Below, piece after piece: positions 1 through 6,819 of a DNA stretch of 19,438 nt. Made by a program: the position numbers and the translations under genes. Numbering within the stretch: position 1 is the stretch's first letter; the number at the start of each line of letters is the position of its first letter. The stretch is from Desulfococcus sp041737845 (GTDB lineage Bacteria; Desulfobacterota; Desulfobacteria; Desulfobacterales; Desulfococcaceae). The notes under the pieces are model-generated. The model was not told the origin of the DNA, searched no databases, and was given only the letters and a program-made list of their open reading frames with translations. The stretch spans positions 1-19,438 of the forward strand of contig NZ_JBGSQX010000015.1 of NCBI RefSeq assembly GCF_041737845.1, read 5' to 3'.

Positions 1-767
1 CCGCCCCCCTTCCGGACCCCGACCCTTCGCCCATGGCGGAGGCGCCTTTCCGAACCCCCGCCATGGCCGAAACCGCCCCATCCTTCCGGCCCTCCGGGAG
101 CCGCCCGTCTGAGGCCGGCGAAATGCGGCCGTCCCCGGCGCCCGAACCTTCGCCCATGCAGATCCCCGTATGGGAGAAGCGCTTTTTCCGGGATCTCTCG
201 GTCATCGGGCAGTTTCGGGAAACCTACATCCTCTGCGAGGCGGGAGACAACCTCATCATCATCGACCAGCACGCCGCCCATGAACGGATCTATTTCGAAC
301 AGCTCAGGTTCCGGGCGCAGGAGGTCCGGCAGGCCTCCCAGCGCCTCTTGATCCCTGAAACCCTGGACCTGAATCACCGGGAGGCCGATATCCTCCGGAA
401 CCTTATCCCGTCCTTCGAGGCGGTGGGCATCGAGATCGAACCCTTCAGCGGGAACACCTTCGCCGTGAAATCCCTGCCCGCGTTTCTGGCGGGAAAGCCC
501 GTGACGCCCATGATCTCGGAGGTCCTCGAAAAAACCGCGGAGATCGGCGTCGCCGCGGGAATGGACGGCATCGTGACGGAGAGCCTCATGATCATGGCCT
601 GCCACGGGGCCATCCGGGCCCACCGAAAGCTCTCCCCCCAGGAGATCCGGCACCTCCTGGCGCAGATGGACGCCTGCGACACCCCCGCCAACTGCCCCCA
701 TGGACGGCCCACCTGGATCCAATGGCCGGCCCGATTCCTGGAAAAGAGCTTTCATCGCGTTGTCTGA
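1..767 (+). CDS. mutL: DNA mismatch repair protein MutL, C-terminal part (5' end outside window)
   Basis: This is the 3' part of mutL. The frame is open to the left edge, so the true start lies upstream and the ATG at 33 is probably internal. MutL couples mismatch recognition by MutS to strand incision. The first ~50 visible residues are a Pro/Ser/Ala-rich linker. The C-terminal dimerisation/endonuclease domain follows. It has the metal-binding motif DQHAAHERIYFE (codons from about 264), which fits DQHA(X)2E(X)4E, then ACHGAIRAHRKL, and near the end CPHGRPT, the zinc-associated motif. Those motifs mark a nicking-competent MutL of the type found in bacteria without MutH; this follows from family knowledge and activity is not shown here. 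The protein ends normally at TGA 765-767. No mutS or mutH is in the window. Confidence 0.96.
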   Translation, partial: APLPDPDPSPMAEAPFRTPAMAETAPSFRPSGSRPSEAGEMRPSPAPEPSPMQIPVWEKRFFRDLSVIGQFRETYILCEAGDNLIIIDQHAAHERIYFEQLRFRAQEVRQASQRLLIPETLDLNHREADILRNLIPSFEAVGIEIEPFSGNTFAVKSLPAFLAGKPVTPMISEVLEKTAEIGVAAGMDGIVTESLMIMACHGAIRAHRKLSPQEIRHLLAQMDACDTPANCPHGRPTWIQWPARFLEKSFHRVV

Positions 768-1009
768 TGCGGGCTTCCCTGCAGCGTCCCTGCATGGGTT
801 TCTCCCGATTTGCGCCGATCCATAGCCTCTCGGAAGTATAGAGAAAATTCTTGCATCCCGCCGGACGGGTATGTTAGGAAGCGATGAGCCGTCGTTGCGG
901 AGATGCTTTGCGAACGGTCGCTCGGTCGGCGTTGCCGCGGCGGGGGATCCGCGGCCCCTGGAAGGTATCGTGTTCTCTAAATGACCATTCATGATTGGGG
1001 AGGGAAAAG
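768..1009. other. Intergenic region mutL to FadL-like gene
   Basis: This 242-base gap contains no convincing ORF. It holds a GC-rich stem-loop, GCCGCGG (934-940) with CCGCGGC (949-955) around an 8-base loop. An AT-richer patch lies around 835-855, including TATAGA at 837-842, but no matching -35 box sits at 16-18 bp. I could not place a confident promoter. The Shine-Dalgarno sequence for the next gene is GGGGAGGG (about 997-1004). Confidence 0.5.
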
Positions 1010-2239
1010 ATGAAGAAGGCCTTATCCGCACTGATGTTGGCATCGTTGTTGATCGGAAGCACCGCATTCGCCTCGGGCTACCGCATACCCGAACAATCCG
1101 CCGATTCCACGGCCAAGGCGGGGGCCCATGTGGCTTCCGCCGTCAAGGCAGACAGCGTCTACTACAATCCCGCGAACATGGCGTGGGCCGAAAACCTCTG
1201 GCAGGGCGAGGTCGACCTGACCTATCTCCACCTGACATCCATCGAATACCGGGATGCGAGATCGGAAAGGCTGAGCGGCGACTCGAAAGAGGAGAACTTT
1301 CTGCTCCCCACGCTCTTTCTCCTGTCTCCGGATGTTCACAATTTCCGGTTCGGGTTTTCCATCACCGAGCCTTACGGCCTGGCCAAGCGCTGGCAGGACC
1401 CGTATCCAAAAACCTTCGCCGAGGAATTTTCGCTGAAGGTCATCGAGTTCAACCCGACGATGGCCTACCGGTTCTGTGATTATTTCTCCATCGGCGGCGG
1501 CGTCCGGTTCCTCTACAACGATGCCAAGGTCGAAAGCAACGGGGTGGTAGATCCCAGAGGCTTCACCGCCTACAGGCATCTGGAGGGCGACACCACCGAA
1601 TGGGGCTACAACCTGGCGCTCTCCATCCGGCCGAATCCGAAGTCCAACCTGTCGGTGACCTACCGCTCCAACGTGGACCTGGACTTTGACGGGGACGCGA
1701 CCCTGGCCACGAACCTGTTTCAGACAACCGTGGAGACCGGGGCTTCAGTGACGGTGCCCGCCCCCGCTGTGCTGGCCGTCGCCTACGCCCACACCTTCGA
1801 CAGGTTCACCGTCGAACTCGTGTGGGACCGGACCTTCTGGTCGGAGTACGAAGAACTGGACTTCAACTATGACAAAACGCTCACGAACCCGGTGCTCAAA
1901 AGCGCATTCGACGATCCCAAACCCAAAAACTGGGACGATACCAACGCCTTTCGGCTGGGCCTGACCTACCAGGTGACGGACGCCGTGGCCCTCATGGCGG
2001 GATTCGCCTACGACGAGAACCCGGTGCCCGACGACACCCTGCTGTTTGAGCTGCCTGATTCCGATGCATGGCTCTATTCCCTGGGCGCCCGGTTCGCCCT
2101 CAACCCGAACATGGAACTGAGCGTCGGCGCCCTCTACGATTACAAGGAAGAGCGCACCGTCACCAACAAAGACGTCAACGGCACCTTCAAGGATGCCTCC
2201 GCCTTCCTGCTGACCACGGGATTCACCTACAAGTTCTGA
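1010..2239 (+). CDS. OmpP1/FadL/TodX family outer-membrane transport protein
   Basis: Predicted 409-residue outer-membrane beta-barrel of the FadL/TodX family, which carries long-chain fatty acids or other hydrophobic substrates across the outer membrane. The start is ATG 1010, five to six bases after GGGGAGGG. An upstream in-frame TTG (995) overlaps that Shine-Dalgarno and is rejected. Residues 1-21 form a signal peptide with likely cleavage at AFA|SG. The mature N-terminus (GYRIPEQSADSTAKAGA, then the VYYNPANMAW stretch) is the typical FadL N-terminal region that plugs the barrel and carries the NPA motif. The rest alternates short amphipathic strands and ends in FTYKF, with a terminal Phe as expected for a BAM substrate. 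A strong terminator follows at once, so the gene looks monocistronic. The exact substrate cannot be read from the sequence. Confidence 0.93.
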   Translation: MKKALSALMLASLLIGSTAFASGYRIPEQSADSTAKAGAHVASAVKADSVYYNPANMAWAENLWQGEVDLTYLHLTSIEYRDARSERLSGDSKEENFLLPTLFLLSPDVHNFRFGFSITEPYGLAKRWQDPYPKTFAEEFSLKVIEFNPTMAYRFCDYFSIGGGVRFLYNDAKVESNGVVDPRGFTAYRHLEGDTTEWGYNLALSIRPNPKSNLSVTYRSNVDLDFDGDATLATNLFQTTVETGASVTVPAPAVLAVAYAHTFDRFTVELVWDRTFWSEYEELDFNYDKTLTNPVLKSAFDDPKPKNWDDTNAFRLGLTYQVTDAVALMAGFAYDENPVPDDTLLFELPDSDAWLYSLGARFALNPNMELSVGALYDYKEERTVTNKDVNGTFKDASAFLLTTGFTYKF

Positions 2240-2260
2240 GTCGATGTTGAATGGGTGATG

Positions 2261-2297
2261 AAAAAAGCCCTGCCGCGGGATGCAGCAGGGCTTTTTC
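2261..2297. terminator. Rho-independent terminator (bidirectional)
   Basis: A perfect 12-bp stem is formed by AAAAAGCCCTGC (2262-2273) and GCAGGGCTTTTT (2285-2296) around an 11-base loop. The T run after the GC stem serves the FadL-like gene on the plus strand. The A run on the other side makes it work equally for the convergent hydratase gene ending at 2321. Confidence 0.93.
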
Positions 2298-2320
2298 GTC
2301 TCCGCCTGAGGCAGGCAGGG

Positions 2321-3160
2321 CTATCTGCCGTATTCGAACAGGCCGCCGGTGATGATCTCGTCGCCGCCGTCGGCGGTGACGGTCTTCCAGAGGGCGGTTC
2401 CCGGGCCGGTGCTCCAGATCAGTGTGCGGATGGGCACGCCGGGATAGAGGGGCTTTGAAAACCGGCAGGCGATCCGCCGGACCTTTTCGGGAGCCCCCGG
2501 CGCAAGGTGATGGACCAGTGCCCGGCAGGCGAAGCCGAGGGTACAGAGCCCGTGCATGATGGGCCGTTCGAAGCCGGCCGTCCGGGCGAACCCCGGGTCG
2601 GCGTGGAGTTCGAAGAGATCCCCCGAGAGCCGGTAGATCAGGGGCTGATCGGGAGACGGCCGATCAGCCGCGGCGATGTCCGGCGCGCGGTCGGGGAAAG
2701 CGACGGTCTGCGCCGGGGCGTCCTCGCCGCCGAACCCGCCGTCGAGACGGGAGAAGAGGGTGAAGCGGCTGGTGAACAGCGGCTGCCCCGACGTGTGGCG
2801 CGTCAGGCTTTCGGCTGTCACCAGGGCGCCCCTCGCCGCGCCTTTGTCAACATACCCGGTGATCCGGCCCTCGGTCGTCAAGGTTCCCGAAACCGGGATC
2901 GGATGATGAAACACCAGGTCCTGACCGCCGTGAAGAATACCCGCCAGGTTGGCTCTGGACGACGCCGCGACGCGGAAGAAAAAATCGAAGACGGCTGCGA
3001 TGGCAAAGGTGGGGATAACCTTCAGGCGTTTTTCATAGCAGTATTCCAGCTCGGGAAATCCGGCCCCGACGCCCAAGGCATACAGGACGACGTCTTTCCA
3101 TTGATATTCCTTGACAAACGGTCCCATCGGTTTTCCGACGGCTTTCAAATCCAGGGCCAT
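2321..3160 (-). CDS. MaoC-like / hydratase-2 family enoyl-CoA hydratase (double hot-dog)
   Basis: Predicted 279-residue protein with two hot-dog repeats, like the hydratase-2 part of peroxisomal multifunctional enzyme 2, which forms (R)-3-hydroxyacyl-CoA from trans-2-enoyl-CoA. The N-terminal repeat holds YEKRLKVIPTFAI (about 42-54) and the LLHGxQ-like stretch ILHGGQDLVFHHPIP (75-89). The C-terminal repeat holds the hydratase-2 motif YRLSGDLFELHADPGFA (176-192) and RPIMHGLCTLG (199-209). Asp181 and His186 match the catalytic pair. The conserved Asn two residues after the Asp (SGDxNPLH) is Phe183 here, so activity or substrate may differ. Start ATG 3160 has AAGGAGA upstream (3168-3174). A good promoter lies at 3208-3236. 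The gene is divergent from the ABC cluster and convergent with the FadL-like gene. Confidence 0.88.
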   Translation of the reverse strand: MALDLKAVGKPMGPFVKEYQWKDVVLYALGVGAGFPELEYCYEKRLKVIPTFAIAAVFDFFFRVAASSRANLAGILHGGQDLVFHHPIPVSGTLTTEGRITGYVDKGAARGALVTAESLTRHTSGQPLFTSRFTLFSRLDGGFGGEDAPAQTVAFPDRAPDIAAADRPSPDQPLIYRLSGDLFELHADPGFARTAGFERPIMHGLCTLGFACRALVHHLAPGAPEKVRRIACRFSKPLYPGVPIRTLIWSTGPGTALWKTVTADGGDEIITGGLFEYGR

Positions 3161-3207
3161 GCGGCGTTCTCCTTGGTTGAGGGCTGGGGAGGGAACTCAC
3201 CCGGATT

Positions 3208-3236
3208 CTTATATGCCGTCCCCGGGGGGTTTTCAA
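3208..3236 (-). promoter_or_regulatory. Sigma70-type promoter for the hydratase-2 gene
   Basis: On the minus strand: -35 TTGAAA (3231-3236), 17-bp spacer, -10 TATAAG (3208-3213). Each box matches consensus at five of six positions. The predicted start near 3201 leaves a ~40-base leader to ATG 3160 that includes the Shine-Dalgarno. The -35 box is back to back with that of the ABC-cluster promoter, only 18 bp away. Confidence 0.75.
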
Positions 3237-3254
3237 CAGGAATTCTCGGCCTCC

Positions 3255-3284
3255 TTGACAATCCATTGGGGGGAGAGATATAGA
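3255..3284 (+). promoter_or_regulatory. Sigma70-type promoter for the amino-acid ABC cluster
   Basis: Perfect -35 TTGACA (3255-3260), 18-bp spacer, and -10 TATAGA (3279-3284). Reading the -10 as ATATAG gives a 17-bp spacer. The predicted start near 3291 leaves a ~115-base leader before ATG 3408, which has a strong Shine-Dalgarno (AGAAGGAGG, just upstream). Confidence 0.75.
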
Positions 3285-3407
3285 GTCTGAACCTTGGAAA
3301 TGCAATTTTCATTTTTCCGGAAAGGGTGTGCCGAAGGCGCCGGGTGGGCCCCTCGCCGGGCCGGCGCAATCCACCAACGATGACAATCCAAAAGAGAAGG
3401 AGGCGAC

Positions 3408-4208
3408 ATGAGGCGATGGTGTCAATCGATTTTGCTCATCACGGCAGCGGTTTTTCTGTGGGGAACCTCAGGCCCCGCATGGGCGGATACGCTCCAGGAG
3501 ATCATCCAGCGGGGAGAGCTCCGGGTGGCGGTCCAGACCCAGGGGGCCCCGTTCAGCTTCATCGACAAAAACGGTGAGCGGACCGGCAGTTCGGTCGAGT
3601 TCTGCAAGCTCATGGCCCAGGAGATGGGCGTGAAGATCAAATTTCTCGATTACGACTGGGACGGGCTGATCCCCGCCCTCATGTCCAAGAAGGCCGATGT
3701 CCTGGCCGCCGACATGACGGCCAACCTCAAGCGGGCCCTCATGGTCAGTTTCACCGACCCCTTCTATTATACCGGATCGGTGATTTTCACGAAGACGGCC
3801 TCCCCCTTCAAGACCCTGGAAGACTGCAACAAACCCGAGGTCACGGTGGCGGTCCTGCTGGGCGCCACCGGCGAGGCGGATGCCAAGCGGTTTCTGCCCC
3901 ACGCCAAGATCAAGAGCTACAAGGGCGGCGGACCCATGCTCATCAATGCCGTGATGAGCGGGCATGCCGATATCGGCCTGAACGATGATTCCGCGGTCAC
4001 CGGACAGATGGCCGAGTTCCCGCCGAACAGCATCCGGATTCTCCCCGGCAAGCTGTCCAAGCAGCCCCTTTCCTTTGCCGTCCGGCCGGACGACACCCAT
4101 CTCCTGCAGTGGATCAACCTGTTCTTCCATTGGATCCGGGAGGACGGACGGTACGACCAGAACATCGACTACTGGGTCACCACCCAGGACTGGAAAAAAG
4201 ACCACTAA
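3408..4208 (+). CDS. Amino-acid ABC transporter, periplasmic substrate-binding protein (SBP family 3)
   Basis: Predicted 266-residue periplasmic binding protein of the polar-amino-acid/opine type. Residues 1-26 are a Sec signal peptide (basic MRRW, hydrophobic core, cleavage at AWA|DT). The mature protein follows the SBP_bac_3 pattern: LRVAVQTQGAPFSFIDKNGE, then EFCKLMAQEMGVKIKFLDYDWDGLIPAL, then ADMTANLKRALMVSFTDPFYYTGSV. It ends with a lobe containing LSFAVRPDDTHLLQWINLFF. Start ATG 3408 follows AGAAGGAGG. There is no lipobox, so it should be soluble in the periplasm. It is the first gene of a cluster with two permeases and a DcyD-like enzyme. By analogy with the fliY/dcyD cluster of enterobacteria, cystine or a related sulfur amino acid is a reasonable guess for the ligand, but the ligand is not shown by the sequence. 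Confidence 0.93.
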   Translation: MRRWCQSILLITAAVFLWGTSGPAWADTLQEIIQRGELRVAVQTQGAPFSFIDKNGERTGSSVEFCKLMAQEMGVKIKFLDYDWDGLIPALMSKKADVLAADMTANLKRALMVSFTDPFYYTGSVIFTKTASPFKTLEDCNKPEVTVAVLLGATGEADAKRFLPHAKIKSYKGGGPMLINAVMSGHADIGLNDDSAVTGQMAEFPPNSIRILPGKLSKQPLSFAVRPDDTHLLQWINLFFHWIREDGRYDQNIDYWVTTQDWKKDH

Positions 4209-4226
4209 TCCATATTGATCCGGTTC

Positions 4227-4268
4227 ATGCCGCGGGAAAGCGCCGGCCGGCGCTGCTCCCGCAGGCAT
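4227..4268 (+). repeat. Long intergenic stem-loop between binding-protein and permease genes
   Basis: Core is a 16-bp perfect palindrome AGCGCCGGCCGGCGCT (4239-4254). It is extended outward by GCGGGA (4232-4237) with TCCCGC (4257-4262), and then by ATGCC (4227-4231) with GGCAT (4264-4268), leaving only small bulges. It lacks a T tract, so it is probably not a terminator. Its 3' foot covers the first two bases of the in-frame ATG at 4267. Stem-loops at this place in ABC operons often stabilise the upstream binding-protein mRNA and lower permease synthesis. That role is inferred here. Confidence 0.7.
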
Positions 4269-4281
4269 GCCGCGCGGCGCC

Positions 4282-4950
4282 ATGCTATCGACTTTCAATT
4301 TTCGGGTCATCCTTGACTACCTTCCGCTGTTTGCCCAGGGATTCTGGGCGACCCTCTGGATCTCCGCCGTGGCCATGGCGGGCGCCCTCTTCGTGGGCAT
4401 CCTCGCATGCACCTGCCGAATTTCGAACTACCGGTGGCTCGCCCTTCCGGCCACGGCCTACATCGAGATGATCCGGTCGACCCCTCTGCTGGCGCAGCTC
4501 TATTTTTTCTATTTCGGGCTGCCCAGTCTGGGTATCCGCCTTACCGAATACCATACCGGCATCTTCGCCCTGTCCCTGAACAGCGGGGCCTATATCGCCG
4601 AGATCATCCGGGCGGGGATCCTCTCCATCCATTCCGGGCAGGTGGAGGCGGGCATCGCCTTCGGCCTCAACTTTTTCCAGCGGATGCGGTATATCATCCT
4701 GCCCCAGGCCATCGGGGCGACGATTCCGCCCCTCCTGGGGCAGGCCATCGTCCTGGTCAAGGACAGCGCGCTGCTGTCCCTCATCTCCGTGTTCGAGCTG
4801 ACCCGGGTGGGGCAGATGATGGCCTCCGAGCGGTTCATGCCGGCGGAAGGCTTTTTCACGACGGCCCTGTGCTACCTGATTCTGTATTACCTCCTCAAAT
4901 TTTTATCCGGCCGGTGGCAGCACAGCCTGGTCGCCCAGCGGGCAGTGTAA
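4282..4950 (+). CDS. Amino-acid ABC transporter permease (first)
   Basis: Predicted 222-residue inner-membrane permease of the His/Glu/Gln/Arg/opine family. It has several hydrophobic segments: LFAQGFWATLWISAVAMAGA near the start, then LYFFYFGLPSLG, and finally FFTTALCYLILYYLLKF. The cytoplasmic EAA loop reads EAGIAFGLNFFQRMRYIILP, which keeps the E-(x2-3)-G and ILP pattern that contacts the ATPase. Two in-frame starts are possible, ATG 4267 and ATG 4282. Neither has a clear Shine-Dalgarno, and 4267 lies in the foot of a stem-loop. I chose 4282 because MLSTFNF-VILDYLPLF matches the usual family N-terminus. The gene is 9 bases from the next permease, with which it should form a heterodimeric channel. 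Confidence 0.92.
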   Translation: MLSTFNFRVILDYLPLFAQGFWATLWISAVAMAGALFVGILACTCRISNYRWLALPATAYIEMIRSTPLLAQLYFFYFGLPSLGIRLTEYHTGIFALSLNSGAYIAEIIRAGILSIHSGQVEAGIAFGLNFFQRMRYIILPQAIGATIPPLLGQAIVLVKDSALLSLISVFELTRVGQMMASERFMPAEGFFTTALCYLILYYLLKFLSGRWQHSLVAQRAV

Positions 4951-4959
4951 CGAGGCGAT

Positions 4960-5628
4960 ATGTGGGAATTCTATTTTGAACGGCTTGTTCTGAGCCTGCC
5001 TTCCTTTTTGAGGGGAATCTGGGTGACGGTTCAGGTCTCGGGGTTGAGCCTGATCGGCGGGACTTTCCTCGGCGTCATCGCAGGGATACTCCGGACCCGG
5101 GAGTTCAAACCGGTCCGCGTCGTCATTACCGCCTATGTCGATATGGTCCGCGGGACCCCCTACCTGGTTCAGATCTTCATCTTTTTTTTCATTCTTCCCG
5201 AATGGGGCCTTCAGATGGAGGCCTTCAGCGCCGCGGTGCTGAGCCTCACCCTTTATGCCGGCGCCTATATCTGCGAGATCGTCGCCGGCGGCATCGAATC
5301 GGTTTCCGAAGGCCAGTGGGAGGCCGCCAAAGCCTCGGGGTTCAACTGGCTTCAGCAGATGCGGCTCGTCATCCTGCCCCAGGCCTTAAGGACCATCCTG
5401 CCGCCCCTGGTCGGCCAGTATGTCCTGCTCATCAAGGATTCGTCCATCGTTTCCGTCATCGGGCTCACGGACGTCACCCGGGTGGGGTGGCTGACGGTCC
5501 AGCGGATCCCCGAGGGGCTCATGGTCTTCGGGCTTGTCGGGGCCCTCTATTTCTGCGTCTGCTACCCGCTGATACAGCTCTCGGGCTGGTTCGAGCGGCG
5601 CATGACCATCCAGGAACTGAAACTGTGA
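4960..5628 (+). CDS. Amino-acid ABC transporter permease (second)
   Basis: Predicted 222-residue partner permease of the same His/Glu/Gln/Arg/opine family. Hydrophobic segments include SFLRGIWVTVQVSGLSLIGG, YLVQIFIFFFILPEWG and LMVFGLVGALYFCVCYPLI. The EAA loop reads EAAKASGFNWLQQMRLVILP and is closer to consensus than that of its neighbour. Start ATG 4960 follows GAGGCG with suitable spacing, nine bases after the first permease. The stop TGA (5626-5628) shares its GA with the first two bases of the inverted-repeat element at 5627-5748. No ATP-binding subunit follows, although this family normally has one beside the permeases. The ATPase may be supplied from elsewhere in the genome. Confidence 0.93.
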   Translation: MWEFYFERLVLSLPSFLRGIWVTVQVSGLSLIGGTFLGVIAGILRTREFKPVRVVITAYVDMVRGTPYLVQIFIFFFILPEWGLQMEAFSAAVLSLTLYAGAYICEIVAGGIESVSEGQWEAAKASGFNWLQQMRLVILPQALRTILPPLVGQYVLLIKDSSIVSVIGLTDVTRVGWLTVQRIPEGLMVFGLVGALYFCVCYPLIQLSGWFERRMTIQELKL

Positions 5629-5748
5629 CGGTTGCGCAAAAAATCCGATATCTGCGTTACGCTTATCCCTCGTCACTGCGGCGTACTGGCAGTACGCCTC
5701 ATTCCTCGGGATTCGCAAGCCGTATCTCGAACTTTTTGCGAAACCGTC
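5627..5748 (+). repeat. Dispersed inverted-repeat element, copy A (122 bp)
   Basis: The element starts with GACGGTTGCGCAAAAA and ends with TTTTTGCGAAACCGTC, which pair at 15 of 16 positions. The centre is the perfect GGCGTACTG-G-CAGTACGCC, and the arms between are partly complementary, so the transcript could fold end to end. Copy B (12079-12203) is the same family in the opposite orientation. Shared exact blocks are GCGAATCCCGAGGAATG (reverse complement at 5700-5716) and CGCAGTGACGAGGGA (reverse complement at 5666-5680). It carries no ORF. From memory, similar short palindromic repeats are frequent in Desulfobacterota genomes, but I could not check that here. Confidence 0.85.
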
Positions 5749-5796
5749 TGATAATCGACTTTCTGTGAAGCCATCCATGCTTAGAGGAGCACGCTC

Positions 5797-6801
5797 GTGA
5801 ATTCCCTGCTCGGCCGGCGCATCATCATGGCCCACCTTCCTACGCCCGTCCACTTTCTGCCGCGGCTCTCCGGGGAACTGGGGATCTCTCTCTTCGTGAA
5901 GCGGGATGATCTGACCGAATCGGTGGCCTCGGGAAACAAGCTGAGGAAAATGGAATACCTGCTTTTCGATGCCCGGGAGCGGGGCGCCGATACGCTGGTC
6001 ACCTGCGGCGGGGTTCAGTCCAACCACTGCCGGGCCGTGGCCTGGGTCGCCGCCAGGGCGGGTCTCCGGTCGGTGCTCTTGCTCCGGGGGGAGGCCCCCC
6101 GGACCCTCGAGGGCAACCTTCTGGTCGACCGGCTCCTGGGGGCCGAGGTCCGTTTTCATTCCGCCCAAGAATTTCAGGACATCGACGCCGTCCAGGCCGC
6201 GGTCTGCGACCGTCTCAGGTCCGAGGGAAGGCATCCCTGCTGGATCCCCATGGGCGGCTCCAACGCCGTCGGCGCGCTGGGATATGTCCGCATGGTCCAG
6301 GAGCTTTCGGACGCCGACCTCCAGTTCGATCATATCTATTGCGCCATGGGCTCCGGCGGCACCTATGCCGGGCTCTGGATCGGCGTACGGCATTTTCAGC
6401 GCGCGGAGCGGCTCCACGCCATCGCCGTATGCGATGACGCGGCCTATTTCACCGCGGAGCTGGCCCGGATCCGGAGGGAGTTCCGAAGCCGGTTCGGCTG
6501 GACGGTCGATTTATCGGGCGCCGAAGCAGGGATGGATGACGGTCACGTGGGGATCGGATACGCCCTCAATACCGGAGAGGAGTTGAGGCGGATGATCCAG
6601 TACGCCCGGACCGAGGGGCTGGTCCTTGACCCCGTCTACACCCTGAAGGCCTTTCTGGGGATGACCGACCATATCCAGCGGGGCGTCATTCAGCCGGGGG
6701 AGCGGGTGCTCTTTGTCCACACCGGGGGCCATTACGGCCTGTTTCCGAAGCACGGGGAGCTGGCGGGGGCTCTGGATGGGGGCGCCGCATCCGGGGGATA
6801 G
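5797..6801 (+). CDS. PLP-dependent D-cysteine desulfhydrase / ACC deaminase family enzyme
   Basis: Predicted 334-residue PLP fold-type II enzyme. Members release sulfide, ammonia and pyruvate from D-cysteine, or deaminate 1-aminocyclopropane-1-carboxylate. The PLP lysine is Lys48 in SGNKLRK (45-51). GGVQSNH (71-77) is the typical substrate/PLP loop. IPMGGSNAVGALGYV, MGSGGTYAG (phosphate-binding), LDPVYTLKA and LFVHTGGHYGLF follow in family order. Start is GTG 5797, seven bases after GAGGAG (5784-5789); an internal ATG at 5827 is less well supported. Together with the upstream amino-acid importer this looks like uptake and desulfhydration of D-cysteine or cystine, as in the E. coli fliY-dcyD-yecS-yecC cluster. 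Substrate is inferred from family and context. A 122-bp repeat separates it from the permeases, so it may be transcribed separately. Confidence 0.9.
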   Translation: MNSLLGRRIIMAHLPTPVHFLPRLSGELGISLFVKRDDLTESVASGNKLRKMEYLLFDARERGADTLVTCGGVQSNHCRAVAWVAARAGLRSVLLLRGEAPRTLEGNLLVDRLLGAEVRFHSAQEFQDIDAVQAAVCDRLRSEGRHPCWIPMGGSNAVGALGYVRMVQELSDADLQFDHIYCAMGSGGTYAGLWIGVRHFQRAERLHAIAVCDDAAYFTAELARIRREFRSRFGWTVDLSGAEAGMDDGHVGIGYALNTGEELRRMIQYARTEGLVLDPVYTLKAFLGMTDHIQRGVIQPGERVLFVHTGGHYGLFPKHGELAGALDGGAASGG

Positions 6802-6819
6802 CCGTCACCGTGCGATCCT

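Noticed and set aside
2507..3283. A 258-codon open frame on the plus strand across the hydratase gene
   Set aside because: It is an antisense shadow; the minus-strand hydratase has family motifs, a promoter and a Shine-Dalgarno.
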